Positions 1 to 7,612 of a DNA stretch of 27,758 nt are shown one piece after another. Origin of the DNA: RGIG5579 sp045544655. Its GTDB lineage: Bacteria; Bacillota; Clostridia; Oscillospirales; SIG627. A program made the position numbers and the translations under genes. The notes under the pieces were generated by a model. It was not told the origin of the DNA. It did not search any database and was given only the letters and a program-made list of their open reading frames with translations. The stretch is taken from assembly GCA_045544655.1 (NCBI GenBank), contig JAZPZL010000045.1:1-27758 (forward strand), given 5' to 3'. The stretch's first letter is position 1, and each line of letters starts with the position of its first letter.

Positions 1-240
1 CCTCTATAAAAAAGAGAGCTTTCCCACGATAACCTGTTTATTAAATTTTGTGTAGCATTGTGAGTATATCACGCTTTTTGGAAAAAGTAAAGACATTAAA
101 ATGAAAAGAAAGAAATCGGGAAGTTAACCGGTAAAAAATATTTGATTAAAAAAGTGAGGTTTCCCTGAGTTTATGCGGAACAGGGGTGAATTTTTTTAAG
201 ATTCTCATTGTGAAGTTTTTTGCGGAGCTTTTTTTCAAAA
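1..240. other. AT-rich intergenic stretch without a gene
   Basis: No credible coding frame is visible. The stretch is AT-rich and lies downstream of nifJ. Its right end (about 212-246) carries one copy, in minus orientation, of the TTTTTGAAAAAA-centred hairpin repeat described separately. I see nothing else that can be named. Confidence 0.6.
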
Positions 241-247
241 AAGCGAC

Positions 248-283
248 AAAAAAAGAATAGCCCGCGAGGGGACTATTCTTTTT
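248..283 (-). terminator. Intrinsic terminator of nifJ
   Basis: Read on the minus strand, the arms AAAGAATAG (281-273) and CTATTCTTT (260-252) enclose a short GC-rich loop. They are followed directly by a run of seven T (254-248). The hairpin begins just after the nifJ stop codon, the usual place and form for a rho-independent terminator. Confidence 0.85.
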
Positions 284-290
284 AAATGGG

Positions 291-3200
291 TTATTCTTCT
301 TCGGCGTAGAGCTTCTCAAGCTTGGTCAGCTTGGTGTAGCGCTCAGCAGCAGCAGCCTCAGCCTTATCGAAGAGAGCCTCAGCGCGTTCTGCATTCTGCT
401 GAACCAGACGAGCGTAACGGGTCTCATTCTTAATGAATTCCTTGTAGGAAGCGGTGGGAGCCTTGGAGTCAACAACCAGCTTCTTCTCCGCCAAGGGATT
501 GAAGCGGAAGAGCTGCCAGTAGCCGGCTTCAACAGCCTTCTGCATTTCTACCTGGCAGTTAGCCATGGTACCCTTGATACCGTGCATTTCGCAAGGAGCG
601 TAGCCGATGATAAGGGAAGGTCCGGGATAAGCTTCAGCCTCGGTGAGAGCCTTGAGGAGCTGGTTCTTATCAGCGCCCATAGCAACCTGAGCAACGTAAA
701 CGTAGCCGTAGCTCATAGCGATCTCAGCAAGGTTCTTCTTACCGATTGCCTTACCTGCAGCAGCGAACTGTGCAACCTGACCGATGTTGGAAGCCTTGGA
801 AGCCTGACCGCCGGTGTTGGAGTAAACCTCGGTATCGAATACCATTACGTTTACGTCCTCGCCGCTTGCCAGAACGTGGTCCAGACCGCCGAAGCCGATA
901 TCGTATGCCCAGCCGTCACCGCCGAAGATCCAGATGGACTTCTTGGACAGGTAATCCTTCTCAGCAAGGATCTTGGTCTTCAGCTCATTCTCGCAGGGGC
1001 AAGCCTCCAGCATAGCAACCAGTTCCTTGGTAGCGATCTCGTTTTCAGCGCCGTTGTCAACGGTGTCCAGATACTTCTGAACGATCGCCTTCTTATCAGC
1101 GTCTTCAACGGTTTCGATGAACTTCTGAACGTAGCCGATCAGCTTCTCACGGATGGTCTTCTGACCCAGGTGGATACCCAGACCGTGCTCAGCGTTGTCC
1201 TCGAACAGGGAGTTTGCCCAAGCGGGACCGCGACCGGTAGCGTTGTTAACGGTGTAAGGAGTTGCAGGAGCGGAGCCACCCCAGATGGAGGAGCATCCGG
1301 TTGCATTGGAGATGTACATTCTCTCGCCGAAGAGCTGAGTGATCAGTCTTGCGTAAGAGGTTTCTGCACAGCCTGCGCAGGAGCCGGAGAACTCGAGCAG
1401 GGGCTGCTTGAACTGGCTGCCCTTAACAGCCTTTGCATTGAACAGCTCGGGCTTCTCGGTAACGTTCTCTACGCACCAATCGAAGGGCTTCTGCTGCTCC
1501 AGCTGAGTAGCCTGAGGAACCATCTCGAGTGCCTGCTTGCCTTCCTTGCCGTAGAGGGGACAAGCCTTTACACAAAGGGTACAGCCCATACAGTCAAGGG
1601 GAGAGATTGCCATAGTAAACTTGTAGTTGGTCTTCACAACGGGCTTTGCGCAGAACTTGGTCTCTGCGGGAGCCTTTGCCGCCTCCTCTTCGGTCAGAGC
1701 GAAGGGACGGATGGCAGCGTGAGGACATACGAAGGAACAGTTGTTACACTGGATACAGTTTTCAGCGTGCCATACGGGAACGGAAACTGCAACACCGCGC
1801 TTCTCGTAAGCGGCAGCACCCTGGGGGAAGGTACCGTCAGCGCAGTCAACGAAGCGGGAAACGGGAAGGGAATCACCGTCCATAAGGGAAACGGGCTCAA
1901 CGATCTCGTTTACGAACTTCACAAGCTCTTCGCGCTTGCCGGTAGCTTTCGCCTTCTCGCCTGCGGGAGCGGCATTCTTCCAAGCTTCGGGAACGGAAAA
2001 TTCGACCATAGCGTTTGCGCCTGCGTCGATTGCCTTGTAGTTCAGCTCAACGATGGCCTCGCCCTTCTTGATGTAGGACTTGTAAGCCATCTTCTTCATA
2101 TACTCGATGGCCTCGTCCTTGGGAAGGATGTTTGCCAGAGCGAAGAATGCGGACTGAAGAACGGTGTTCTTAACCTTGGGGTTACCGATCTGTTTGGTAG
2201 CGATGGAGGTAGCGTCGATGGTGTAGAACTTCACGTTGTTGTTTGCGATGTACGCCTTAACCTCTGCGGGCAGATGCTCGTCAAGAGCGGCTGCATCCCA
2301 GGGGCAGTCCAGCATAAAGGTACCGCCGGGTTTTACGTCCTGAACGATCTTGTAGCCCTTGAGGATGTAGGAGTAGTTGTGGCAAGCAACGAAGTTTGCC
2401 TTGGTGATGTAGTAGGGGCTCTTGATTGCCTTATCACCGAAGCGGAGGTGAGAAATGGTGATACCGCCGGTCTTCTTGGAGTCATACTGGAAGTATGCCT
2501 GAATGAACTTGTCGGTATGGTCACCGATGATCTTGATGGAGTTCTTGTTTGCGCCAACGGTACCGTCGCCGCCCAGACCCCAGAACTTGCAGGAGATGGT
2601 GCCTTCAGCAGCAGTATCGGGAGCGGGCTTCTCTTCCAGAGAAAGACCGGTTACGTCGTCCACGATACCGATGGTAAAGCCGTTCTTGGGAGCGTCTGCT
2701 GCCAGATTCTCGTAAACGGCGAAAATGCTCTGAGGAGGAGTATCCTTAGAACCGAGACCGTATCTGCCGCCAACGATCTTCACGTCGTTCTTGCCTGCGG
2801 TTGCAAGTGCGGTAACAACGTCCAGATACAGAGGCTCACCCAGGGAGCCGGGCTCCTTGGTACGGTCGAGAACTGCGATCTTCTTCGCGGTAGCGGGGAT
2901 GGCTTCGATCAGCTTGTCTGCGCGGAAGGGTCTGTACAGACGAACCTTTACCAGACCAACCTTCTCGCCCTTGGCGGTCAGGTAGTCGATGACTTCCTCA
3001 GCAACGTCACATACGGAGCCCATTGCAACGATCACTCTCTCTGCATCGGGAGCGCCGTAGTAGTTGAACAGCTTGTAATCGGTACCGATCTTCTCGTTTA
3101 CCTTATCCATATATTCCTCTACGATTGCGGGAAGCTCATCGTAGAACTTGTTACAAGCCTCTCTGTGCTGGAAGAAGATGTCACCGTTCTCAGCGGAGCC

Positions 3201-3851
3201 GCGGAGTACGGGATGCTCGGGATTGAGCGCTCTTGCACGGAAGGCAGCCAGAGCGTCCTTGTCGATCATATCTTCCAGATCCTTGTAGTCCCAAGCTTCG
3301 ATCTTCTGGTTCTCGTGGGAGGTACGGAAACCGTCGAAGAAGTTCAGGAAGGGAACGCGACCCTTGATGGCTGCCAGGTGAGCAACTGCACCCAGGTCCA
3401 TAACCTCCTGAGGATTGGTGTTTGCAAGAAGAGCAAAACCGGTCTGACGGCAAGCGTAAATGTCACTGTGATCACCGAAAATGTTCAGCGCGTGAGAAGC
3501 TACGCAGCGCGCAGAGCAGTGGATAACACCGGGGAGAAGCTCGCCGGCGATCTTGTACATATTGGGGATCATAAGGAGCAGACCCTGAGAAGCGGTAAAG
3601 GTGGTGGTGAGAGCACCTGCGGCAAGAGAGCCGTGAACGGTACCTGCAGCACCTGCCTCGGACTGCATTTCCGTAACCTTTACGGTTTCGCCGAACATAT
3701 TCCGGAGTCCGGTAGCAGACCAGGAGTCTGTCAGTTCTGCCATTACACTGGAGGGGGTAATGGGGTAGATGGCTGCCACTTCGGTAAACGCGTAAGATAC
3801 GTGCGCCGCAGCGGTATTACCATCCATGGACATTTTCTTTCTTGTAACCAT
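291..3851 (-). CDS. nifJ: Pyruvate:ferredoxin (flavodoxin) oxidoreductase
   Basis: This enzyme oxidises pyruvate with CoA to acetyl-CoA and CO2 and passes electrons to ferredoxin or flavodoxin, a central step of anaerobic metabolism in the cytoplasm. The 1186-residue protein has the full single-chain layout. The N-terminal pyruvate-binding domain starts with YPITPSS at 29-35. The middle domains follow, then a two-cluster ferredoxin domain with Cys 699/702/705/709 and 754/757/760/764. The C-terminal TPP domain has Cys 825/828/853 for the proximal cluster and the GDGWAYDIG and SNTGGQ motifs. The length is normal for the family. The ATG at 3851 is preceded by AAAGGA. The gene has its own promoter and terminator, so it is monocistronic. 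The strongly biased codon choice fits high expression. Identification is very secure. Confidence 0.97.
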   Translation of the reverse strand: MVTRKKMSMDGNTAAAHVSYAFTEVAAIYPITPSSVMAELTDSWSATGLRNMFGETVKVTEMQSEAGAAGTVHGSLAAGALTTTFTASQGLLLMIPNMYKIAGELLPGVIHCSARCVASHALNIFGDHSDIYACRQTGFALLANTNPQEVMDLGAVAHLAAIKGRVPFLNFFDGFRTSHENQKIEAWDYKDLEDMIDKDALAAFRARALNPEHPVLRGSAENGDIFFQHREACNKFYDELPAIVEEYMDKVNEKIGTDYKLFNYYGAPDAERVIVAMGSVCDVAEEVIDYLTAKGEKVGLVKVRLYRPFRADKLIEAIPATAKKIAVLDRTKEPGSLGEPLYLDVVTALATAGKNDVKIVGGRYGLGSKDTPPQSIFAVYENLAADAPKNGFTIGIVDDVTGLSLEEKPAPDTAAEGTISCKFWGLGGDGTVGANKNSIKIIGDHTDKFIQAYFQYDSKKTGGITISHLRFGDKAIKSPYYITKANFVACHNYSYILKGYKIVQDVKPGGTFMLDCPWDAAALDEHLPAEVKAYIANNNVKFYTIDATSIATKQIGNPKVKNTVLQSAFFALANILPKDEAIEYMKKMAYKSYIKKGEAIVELNYKAIDAGANAMVEFSVPEAWKNAAPAGEKAKATGKREELVKFVNEIVEPVSLMDGDSLPVSRFVDCADGTFPQGAAAYEKRGVAVSVPVWHAENCIQCNNCSFVCPHAAIRPFALTEEEAAKAPAETKFCAKPVVKTNYKFTMAISPLDCMGCTLCVKACPLYGKEGKQALEMVPQATQLEQQKPFDWCVENVTEKPELFNAKAVKGSQFKQPLLEFSGSCAGCAETSYARLITQLFGERMYISNATGCSSIWGGSAPATPYTVNNATGRGPAWANSLFEDNAEHGLGIHLGQKTIREKLIGYVQKFIETVEDADKKAIVQKYLDTVDNGAENEIATKELVAMLEACPCENELKTKILAEKDYLSKKSIWIFGGDGWAYDIGFGGLDHVLASGEDVNVMVFDTEVYSNTGGQASKASNIGQVAQFAAAGKAIGKKNLAEIAMSYGYVYVAQVAMGADKNQLLKALTEAEAYPGPSLIIGYAPCEMHGIKGTMANCQVEMQKAVEAGYWQLFRFNPLAEKKLVVDSKAPTASYKEFIKNETRYARLVQQNAERAEALFDKAEAAAAERYTKLTKLEKLYAEEE

Positions 3852-3897
3852 GATTGTTTATTCCTTTCTTTTGTATAGAATTAATTTTCCGTATGAG

Positions 3898-3926
3898 ATT
3901 ATATCACTAAAAATATATAATGTAAA
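3898..3926 (-). promoter_or_regulatory. Sigma-A type promoter of nifJ
   Basis: On the minus strand TTTACA (3926-3921) and TATAAT (3903-3898) are separated by exactly 17 bp. Transcription would begin near 3890 and leave a leader of about 40 nt with the ribosome binding site AAAGGA. The -10 is perfect and the -35 has one mismatch. Confidence 0.8.
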
Positions 3927-3987
3927 GGTAAAAAAACGAGTTTTTTTAAAAAATTCAGAATAAAAATCAGGAAAATTCTCATTTTTT

Positions 3988-4016
3988 TTGCATTTTTTCT
4001 AATTCAGTGGTACAAT
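3988..4016 (+). promoter_or_regulatory. Sigma-A type promoter of comM
   Basis: TTGCAT (3988-3993) and TACAAT (4011-4016) are separated by 17 bp, about 34 bp before the comM start codon. The promoter is back to back with the nifJ promoter about 60 bp away. A purine-rich ribosome binding site, GGGGGGAGAAGG, lies just before the ATG at 4050. Confidence 0.75.
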
Positions 4017-4049
4017 TGGAGAAAGAATGCAGAGAAAGGGGGGAGAAGG

Positions 4050-5576
4050 ATGATCGTAAAGATCGGAACCTGCGCGCTTTGGGGCTTGGACGGCTTCGAG
4101 GTGGCGGTGGAGGCCTTTCAGGGAAAAGGCACTTTTGAAATGGAGATCATCGGTCTTCCGGATCTTGCGGTGAAGGAGAGCCAGAGCCGTATTACCGCAA
4201 CCCTTCTCGCGTTAAAGCTCCCCGTGCCGTCGGGCAAGGTTACGGTCAATCTTGCTCCTGCGGATCGGAAAAAGCAGGGGAGCGGATTCGATCTTCCCAT
4301 TCTGATGGCACTTTTGTCCATGACCGCTCTGGGGGGAATGGAGCTGGGGGACAGCTTCTTTTTCGGGGAGCTTGGACTGGACGGATCCCTCCGCGGCGGC
4401 GCGGGCGCTTTGCCTAAGGCACTTGCCGCAAGGGATGCGGGGGCAAAACGTCTGTTCCTTCCCAAGGAAAATGAAAGGGAATGCTCCGTGGTGGAGGGCT
4501 TGACCGTATTCGGCGCGGATCACGTCAGCCAAATTCTGGATCACCTTTTGGGCAAGGCTCTTCTGACTCCTGCCGTTTTTGATCGGGACGAGGCGTTGAA
4601 GGCGCGGGAATGCGCCGTGGATTTTGCGGATATTCGGGGTCAGGCGCTTGCCAAGCGCGCCCTTGAAATTGCGGCGGCGGGAAATCATAACCTGCTTCTC
4701 GTGGGACCGCCCGGCAGCGGAAAAAGCTTGCTTTCCAAGGCAATTCCCGGCATTTTGCCGGAAATGAGCTTTGAGGAAATGCTCTGTACCACCGCCGTTC
4801 ATTCCGTCAGCGGGACGCTTCCCCAAGGTCAGTCCCTGATTCGGGAGCGACCCTTCCGTGCGCCTCACCATACCATGAGCTTTGCGGGCTTGGTTGGGGG
4901 CGGTCAGAATCCCTGTCCGGGTGAGATCAGCCTTGCCCACAACGGCGTTTTGTTTCTGGACGAGTTGCCGGAATTCGACAAGCGGAATCTGGAAATTCTC
5001 CGTCAGCCCCTGGAGGATCGGCAGGTGACCATCACCCGCGCCGCGTGGAAGATGACCTTCCCCTCGGATTTTATGCTGGTGTGCGCCATGAATCCCTGTC
5101 CCTGCGGGTATTACGGAGATCCCACCCATCGCTGCAGCTGTTCCAAGGCGGCGGTGGAGCGTTATCTGGGAAAGATCTCGGGACCTTTGCTGGACCGTAT
5201 TGATATGCGGGTGGAGGTACCCGCTCTGTCCTTTGAGGAATTGGAAAACAAGACTCCCGCAGAGTCCTCCGCTTCGGTTCGGGAGCGGGTAAACCGCGCC
5301 AGAAAAAGTGCAAGAGAGCGGTATGAGGAATACGGAGTGACCTGTAACGGCGCCCTTTCCGGCGCTCTGACCAAAAAAATGTGCGTGATGGACGAGGGAG
5401 CGAAGGCTTGTATGAAGGAAAGCTTTCAGGCGCTTCAGCTTTCCGCCCGCGGCTACGACCGCATTCTCCGCCTTGCCCGTACCATTGCGGATCTGGAGGG
5501 CGCGGAGCTGATTGGTGAAAATCATATTTTGGAGGCGGTGCAGTACCGCGTTTCCTCGGAGAAGTATTTTGGATAA
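4050..5576 (+). CDS. comM: YifB/ComM family Mg-chelatase-like AAA+ ATPase
   Basis: ComM/YifB proteins are AAA+ ATPases related to magnesium chelatase subunit I. In naturally competent bacteria ComM is a hexameric helicase that promotes branch migration of incoming DNA. The 508 residues show the N-terminal ChlI/Lon-like domain (about 1-170), Walker A GPPGSGKS at 219-226, Walker B FLDEL at 302-306, the MNPCPCG segment at 347-353, a cysteine-rich stretch to 364, and a C-terminal Mg-chelatase lid domain. Length and motif order match the family. Start choice is clear: the ATG follows a strong GGGGGGAGAAGG site and a good promoter. The next gene starts inside its last codons, so the two are co-transcribed. 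Family assignment is secure; the role in transformation here is inference. Confidence 0.93.
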   Translation: MIVKIGTCALWGLDGFEVAVEAFQGKGTFEMEIIGLPDLAVKESQSRITATLLALKLPVPSGKVTVNLAPADRKKQGSGFDLPILMALLSMTALGGMELGDSFFFGELGLDGSLRGGAGALPKALAARDAGAKRLFLPKENERECSVVEGLTVFGADHVSQILDHLLGKALLTPAVFDRDEALKARECAVDFADIRGQALAKRALEIAAAGNHNLLLVGPPGSGKSLLSKAIPGILPEMSFEEMLCTTAVHSVSGTLPQGQSLIRERPFRAPHHTMSFAGLVGGGQNPCPGEISLAHNGVLFLDELPEFDKRNLEILRQPLEDRQVTITRAAWKMTFPSDFMLVCAMNPCPCGYYGDPTHRCSCSKAAVERYLGKISGPLLDRIDMRVEVPALSFEELENKTPAESSASVRERVNRARKSARERYEEYGVTCNGALSGALTKKMCVMDEGAKACMKESFQALQLSARGYDRILRLARTIADLEGAELIGENHILEAVQYRVSSEKYFG

Positions 5577-6006
5577 GCTGAATATTAAAAATAAGGACCG
5601 CTTCCTCCGCGCCTTTTGCAGAACGGTGGAGGAGAGCCGCTTTTTCACCCGTTTCGGATTTGGAAAAGGGGAATACGCAGGGCGGAGGATCCGCGGTGGA
5701 TTTTTGCTGTATCGACGGCGGAGAGGGATCTTTTCTCTCTTCGCTCTGACCCTCTGGGGGACCTTTTCCCGGGAAGAGGGAAGGGACGTTCTGCAGCTTC
5801 GCTTCGGGCGGTGCGTTCCCGTGGCGATCCTTTGGTGCCTTTGGTGCGCCTGGATGCTTTTGGCGGGGATTTTGCTGGTGGCTTCCTCCCCCGTGCTTGC
5901 CCTTTTGTTTCTCTTGCCCGCCCTTCTGTGCGCCTTGCCGCTTTTCCTCTTTTCCAAAAGGGAAAAGGCGCGGCTGATCGACCTCGGGAAGAGGCTGGAG
6001 GATTGA
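5569..6006 (+). CDS. Small two-helix membrane protein of unknown function
   Basis: An open frame overlaps the last codons of comM. The likely start is TTG at 5569, just behind GGAGAAG, giving 145 residues; no ATG is available. The product begins with a basic soluble stretch. It then has two hydrophobic segments in the second half (roughly residues 85-105 and 107-125) and ends in a charged cytoplasmic-type tail. The region before the helices (LLYRRRRGIF, LWGTF) vaguely resembles clostridial membrane proteins with an N-terminal surface patch and a two-helix hairpin, but I cannot name a family. The stop at 6004-6006 runs into the repeat that starts the phosphoesterase duplication. Coding is supported by the unbroken frame, the coupling to comM and sensible topology. 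The function is unknown. Confidence 0.6.
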   Translation: MDKLNIKNKDRFLRAFCRTVEESRFFTRFGFGKGEYAGRRIRGGFLLYRRRRGIFSLFALTLWGTFSREEGRDVLQLRFGRCVPVAILWCLWCAWMLLAGILLVASSPVLALLFLLPALLCALPLFLFSKREKARLIDLGKRLED

Positions 6007-6015
6007 TGCAGGGCT

Positions 6016-6114
6016 TTGCCCCGCACCCCACAAGGATCTTTTTGAAAAAAGCTCCTTGACCTCAAAAACTTATTAAGGGAAGTTTCTTTGGTTCTTTCTT
6101 TTCAAAGAAAGAAC
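6016..6114 (+). promoter_or_regulatory. Hairpin-rich leader of the first phosphoesterase gene
   Basis: The leader holds a small GGGC-TTT-GCCC stem and a long AAGGATCTTTTT / AAAAAGCTCCTT hairpin (6032-6057). It also holds a perfect 11-bp inverted repeat, GTTCTTTCTTT / AAAGAAAGAAC, with a 2-nt loop (6091-6114). No convincing sigma-A promoter is visible between 6006 and 6143, so transcription may come from comM or from a non-standard promoter. The hairpins may instead act as terminators or RNA-stability elements. The ribosome binding site is CAAGGAG. Confidence 0.5.
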
Positions 6115-6142
6115 GAAAAACGGAAAATACAAGGAGTTTTTT

Positions 6143-7474
6143 ATGCGTAAGATCGCCTCAATTTTGTTGGCATTTTGTTTGATGGCAGGGCTTTTGCCCG
6201 TATCGGCGGCGGAGTATACCTTTGCCGAGCCCATCGAGCAGGATAAGTGGAAGGATCCGGAGTTTTCCACGGACCACGCCTATTCCATTGCCTTCGTGGG
6301 CGATCCTCAGTTTATCAACAACAGCGACGTCAATTTCGGGGAAAAGAAAATGGAGCAGCTGTTCGGGGTCATTGCCGACACCGCCGAGGAGCGGAAGCTG
6401 AAGCACGTATTCGTTTTGGGTGACATTACCCACGCAGGCTACCGCAACGACTCCAATCTTGCCTTCGCGCACAACTCCCCCCCCATTACTTCGGAATGGG
6501 AGAACGCCCAAAAGTCCATTTTGCAGTTGAGTGACGCGGGCATTTCCTACTCTCTTTGCCGCGGCAATCACGACGACTATATGATGGACGATTACTTTAA
6601 CGTCCATGCCTACACCGATCAGTTCAAGGACTGCGGCGGATTTTTCAGCGATTCCGAGGCCAAGTATACCAAGGCGCGCGAGCCGAAGAATCCCGATAAT
6701 TACGTTTATTGGAGTGCGACCACCGGCTACCACAAGGAGTCCATCGTCAATTCCTACAAGACGGCGGAGATCTGCGGAAACAAGTACATTTTTATTACCG
6801 TGGACTTTAATCCCACGATGAAGGTGGTGAAATGGCTGAACGGGATCCTGGAGGAATACTCCGATCACATGGCGATCGTCACCACCCACGCCTATATCAA
6901 TAAGCTTGGCAAGCATCTGACCTACAACGACGGCACCATGTACGATCACGGCGTTGCCGCTCCTCAGCTTTGGGAGTCTTGTCTCAAGCTCCACGAAAAT
7001 CTTCTGATGGTGGTCTGCGGCCACGTGGGATCCATCAAGCCCGTGGTGTCTGCCCGCAAGGGAGTCAACGGAAACACGGTGCGCGAGATCCTGATCAATC
7101 CCCAGAATTACGATCTGAACCGTGAGTCGGGCGGTGGTGTTCAGGATACGGGCGCGGTTGTGTATATGAACTTCTCCGAGGACGGAGGAAAGGTGACCTT
7201 CGACCATTACTCCACCCTGATGAATAAGGAGTATGCCCACGAAAATTATCCCATGACCCTTTACAAGGAGAAGCCCTTGTTCCTCGAGGAACAGGAGGTA
7301 GATGCCAAGGTGGAGGAGGAAAAGAAGCCCGATCCCGTTCCTTCCGCTTCTACCGAGCCTCAGCTTCAGGGACAGAGCGGCATCGGAGCGGTGATCGCCG
7401 TGATCGCAGGTGCCCCGGCAGTTGCCGCCGTTGCCGTGGTGATCGTCGTGGTAAGGAAGAAAAAGAAGAAATAG
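6143..7474 (+). CDS. Secreted, membrane-anchored calcineurin-like metallophosphoesterase (copy 1)
   Basis: The 443-residue protein has an N-terminal signal peptide (about 1-23, ending in SAA). An extracytoplasmic calcineurin-like fold follows, then a linker rich in Lys, Glu and Pro. A single C-terminal transmembrane helix (about 413-437) ends in a run of lysines, so the domain should sit outside the cell, tethered to the membrane. Phosphoesterase motifs are recognisable: GDPQ (53-56), GDITH (93-97), GNHDD (141-145), THAY (248-251) and GHVG (293-296). The usual DxH and GHxH each lack a histidine here (Q56, G296). The substrate is unknown; such enzymes cleave phosphomonoesters or diesters, nucleotides among others. 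The gene is the first of a tandem pair with a near-identical leader. Family assignment is good; activity and substrate are unproven. Confidence 0.85.
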   Translation: MRKIASILLAFCLMAGLLPVSAAEYTFAEPIEQDKWKDPEFSTDHAYSIAFVGDPQFINNSDVNFGEKKMEQLFGVIADTAEERKLKHVFVLGDITHAGYRNDSNLAFAHNSPPITSEWENAQKSILQLSDAGISYSLCRGNHDDYMMDDYFNVHAYTDQFKDCGGFFSDSEAKYTKAREPKNPDNYVYWSATTGYHKESIVNSYKTAEICGNKYIFITVDFNPTMKVVKWLNGILEEYSDHMAIVTTHAYINKLGKHLTYNDGTMYDHGVAAPQLWESCLKLHENLLMVVCGHVGSIKPVVSARKGVNGNTVREILINPQNYDLNRESGGGVQDTGAVVYMNFSEDGGKVTFDHYSTLMNKEYAHENYPMTLYKEKPLFLEEQEVDAKVEEEKKPDPVPSASTEPQLQGQSGIGAVIAVIAGAPAVAAVAVVIVVVRKKKKK

Positions 7475-7485
7475 GATGCAGGGCT

Positions 7486-7584
7486 TTGCCCCGCACCCCA
7501 CAAGGAGCTTTTTGAAAAAAGCTCCTTGACCTGAAAAACTTATTAAGGGAAGTTTCTTTGGTTCTTTCTTTTCAAAGAAAGAAC
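7486..7584 (+). promoter_or_regulatory. Hairpin-rich leader of the second phosphoesterase gene
   Basis: This is the near-identical counterpart of the leader before copy 1. Here the central hairpin is perfect: AAGGAGCTTTTT / AAAAAGCTCCTT (7502-7527). The GTTCTTTCTTT / AAAGAAAGAAC inverted repeat (7561-7584) is unchanged. It could stop or attenuate transcription from copy 1, or be retained for another role. No clear promoter is seen. Confidence 0.5.
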
Positions 7585-7612
7585 GAAAAACGGAAAATAC
7601 AAGGAGATTTTT

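Noticed and set aside
582..3878. Very long plus-strand open frame antisense to nifJ (and similar long antisense frames at 4212-6065, 11114-12625, 16223-18238, 20854-23064)
   Set aside because: They mirror strongly supported genes on the other strand, have improbable compositions and no ribosome binding site, and match no protein pattern. They come from the biased codon use of the real genes.
6006..6143. A sigma-A promoter within the phosphoesterase leader
   Set aside because: TTGACC and TTGAAA occur, but neither has a -10 box at 16-18 bp. I could not support a promoter call.
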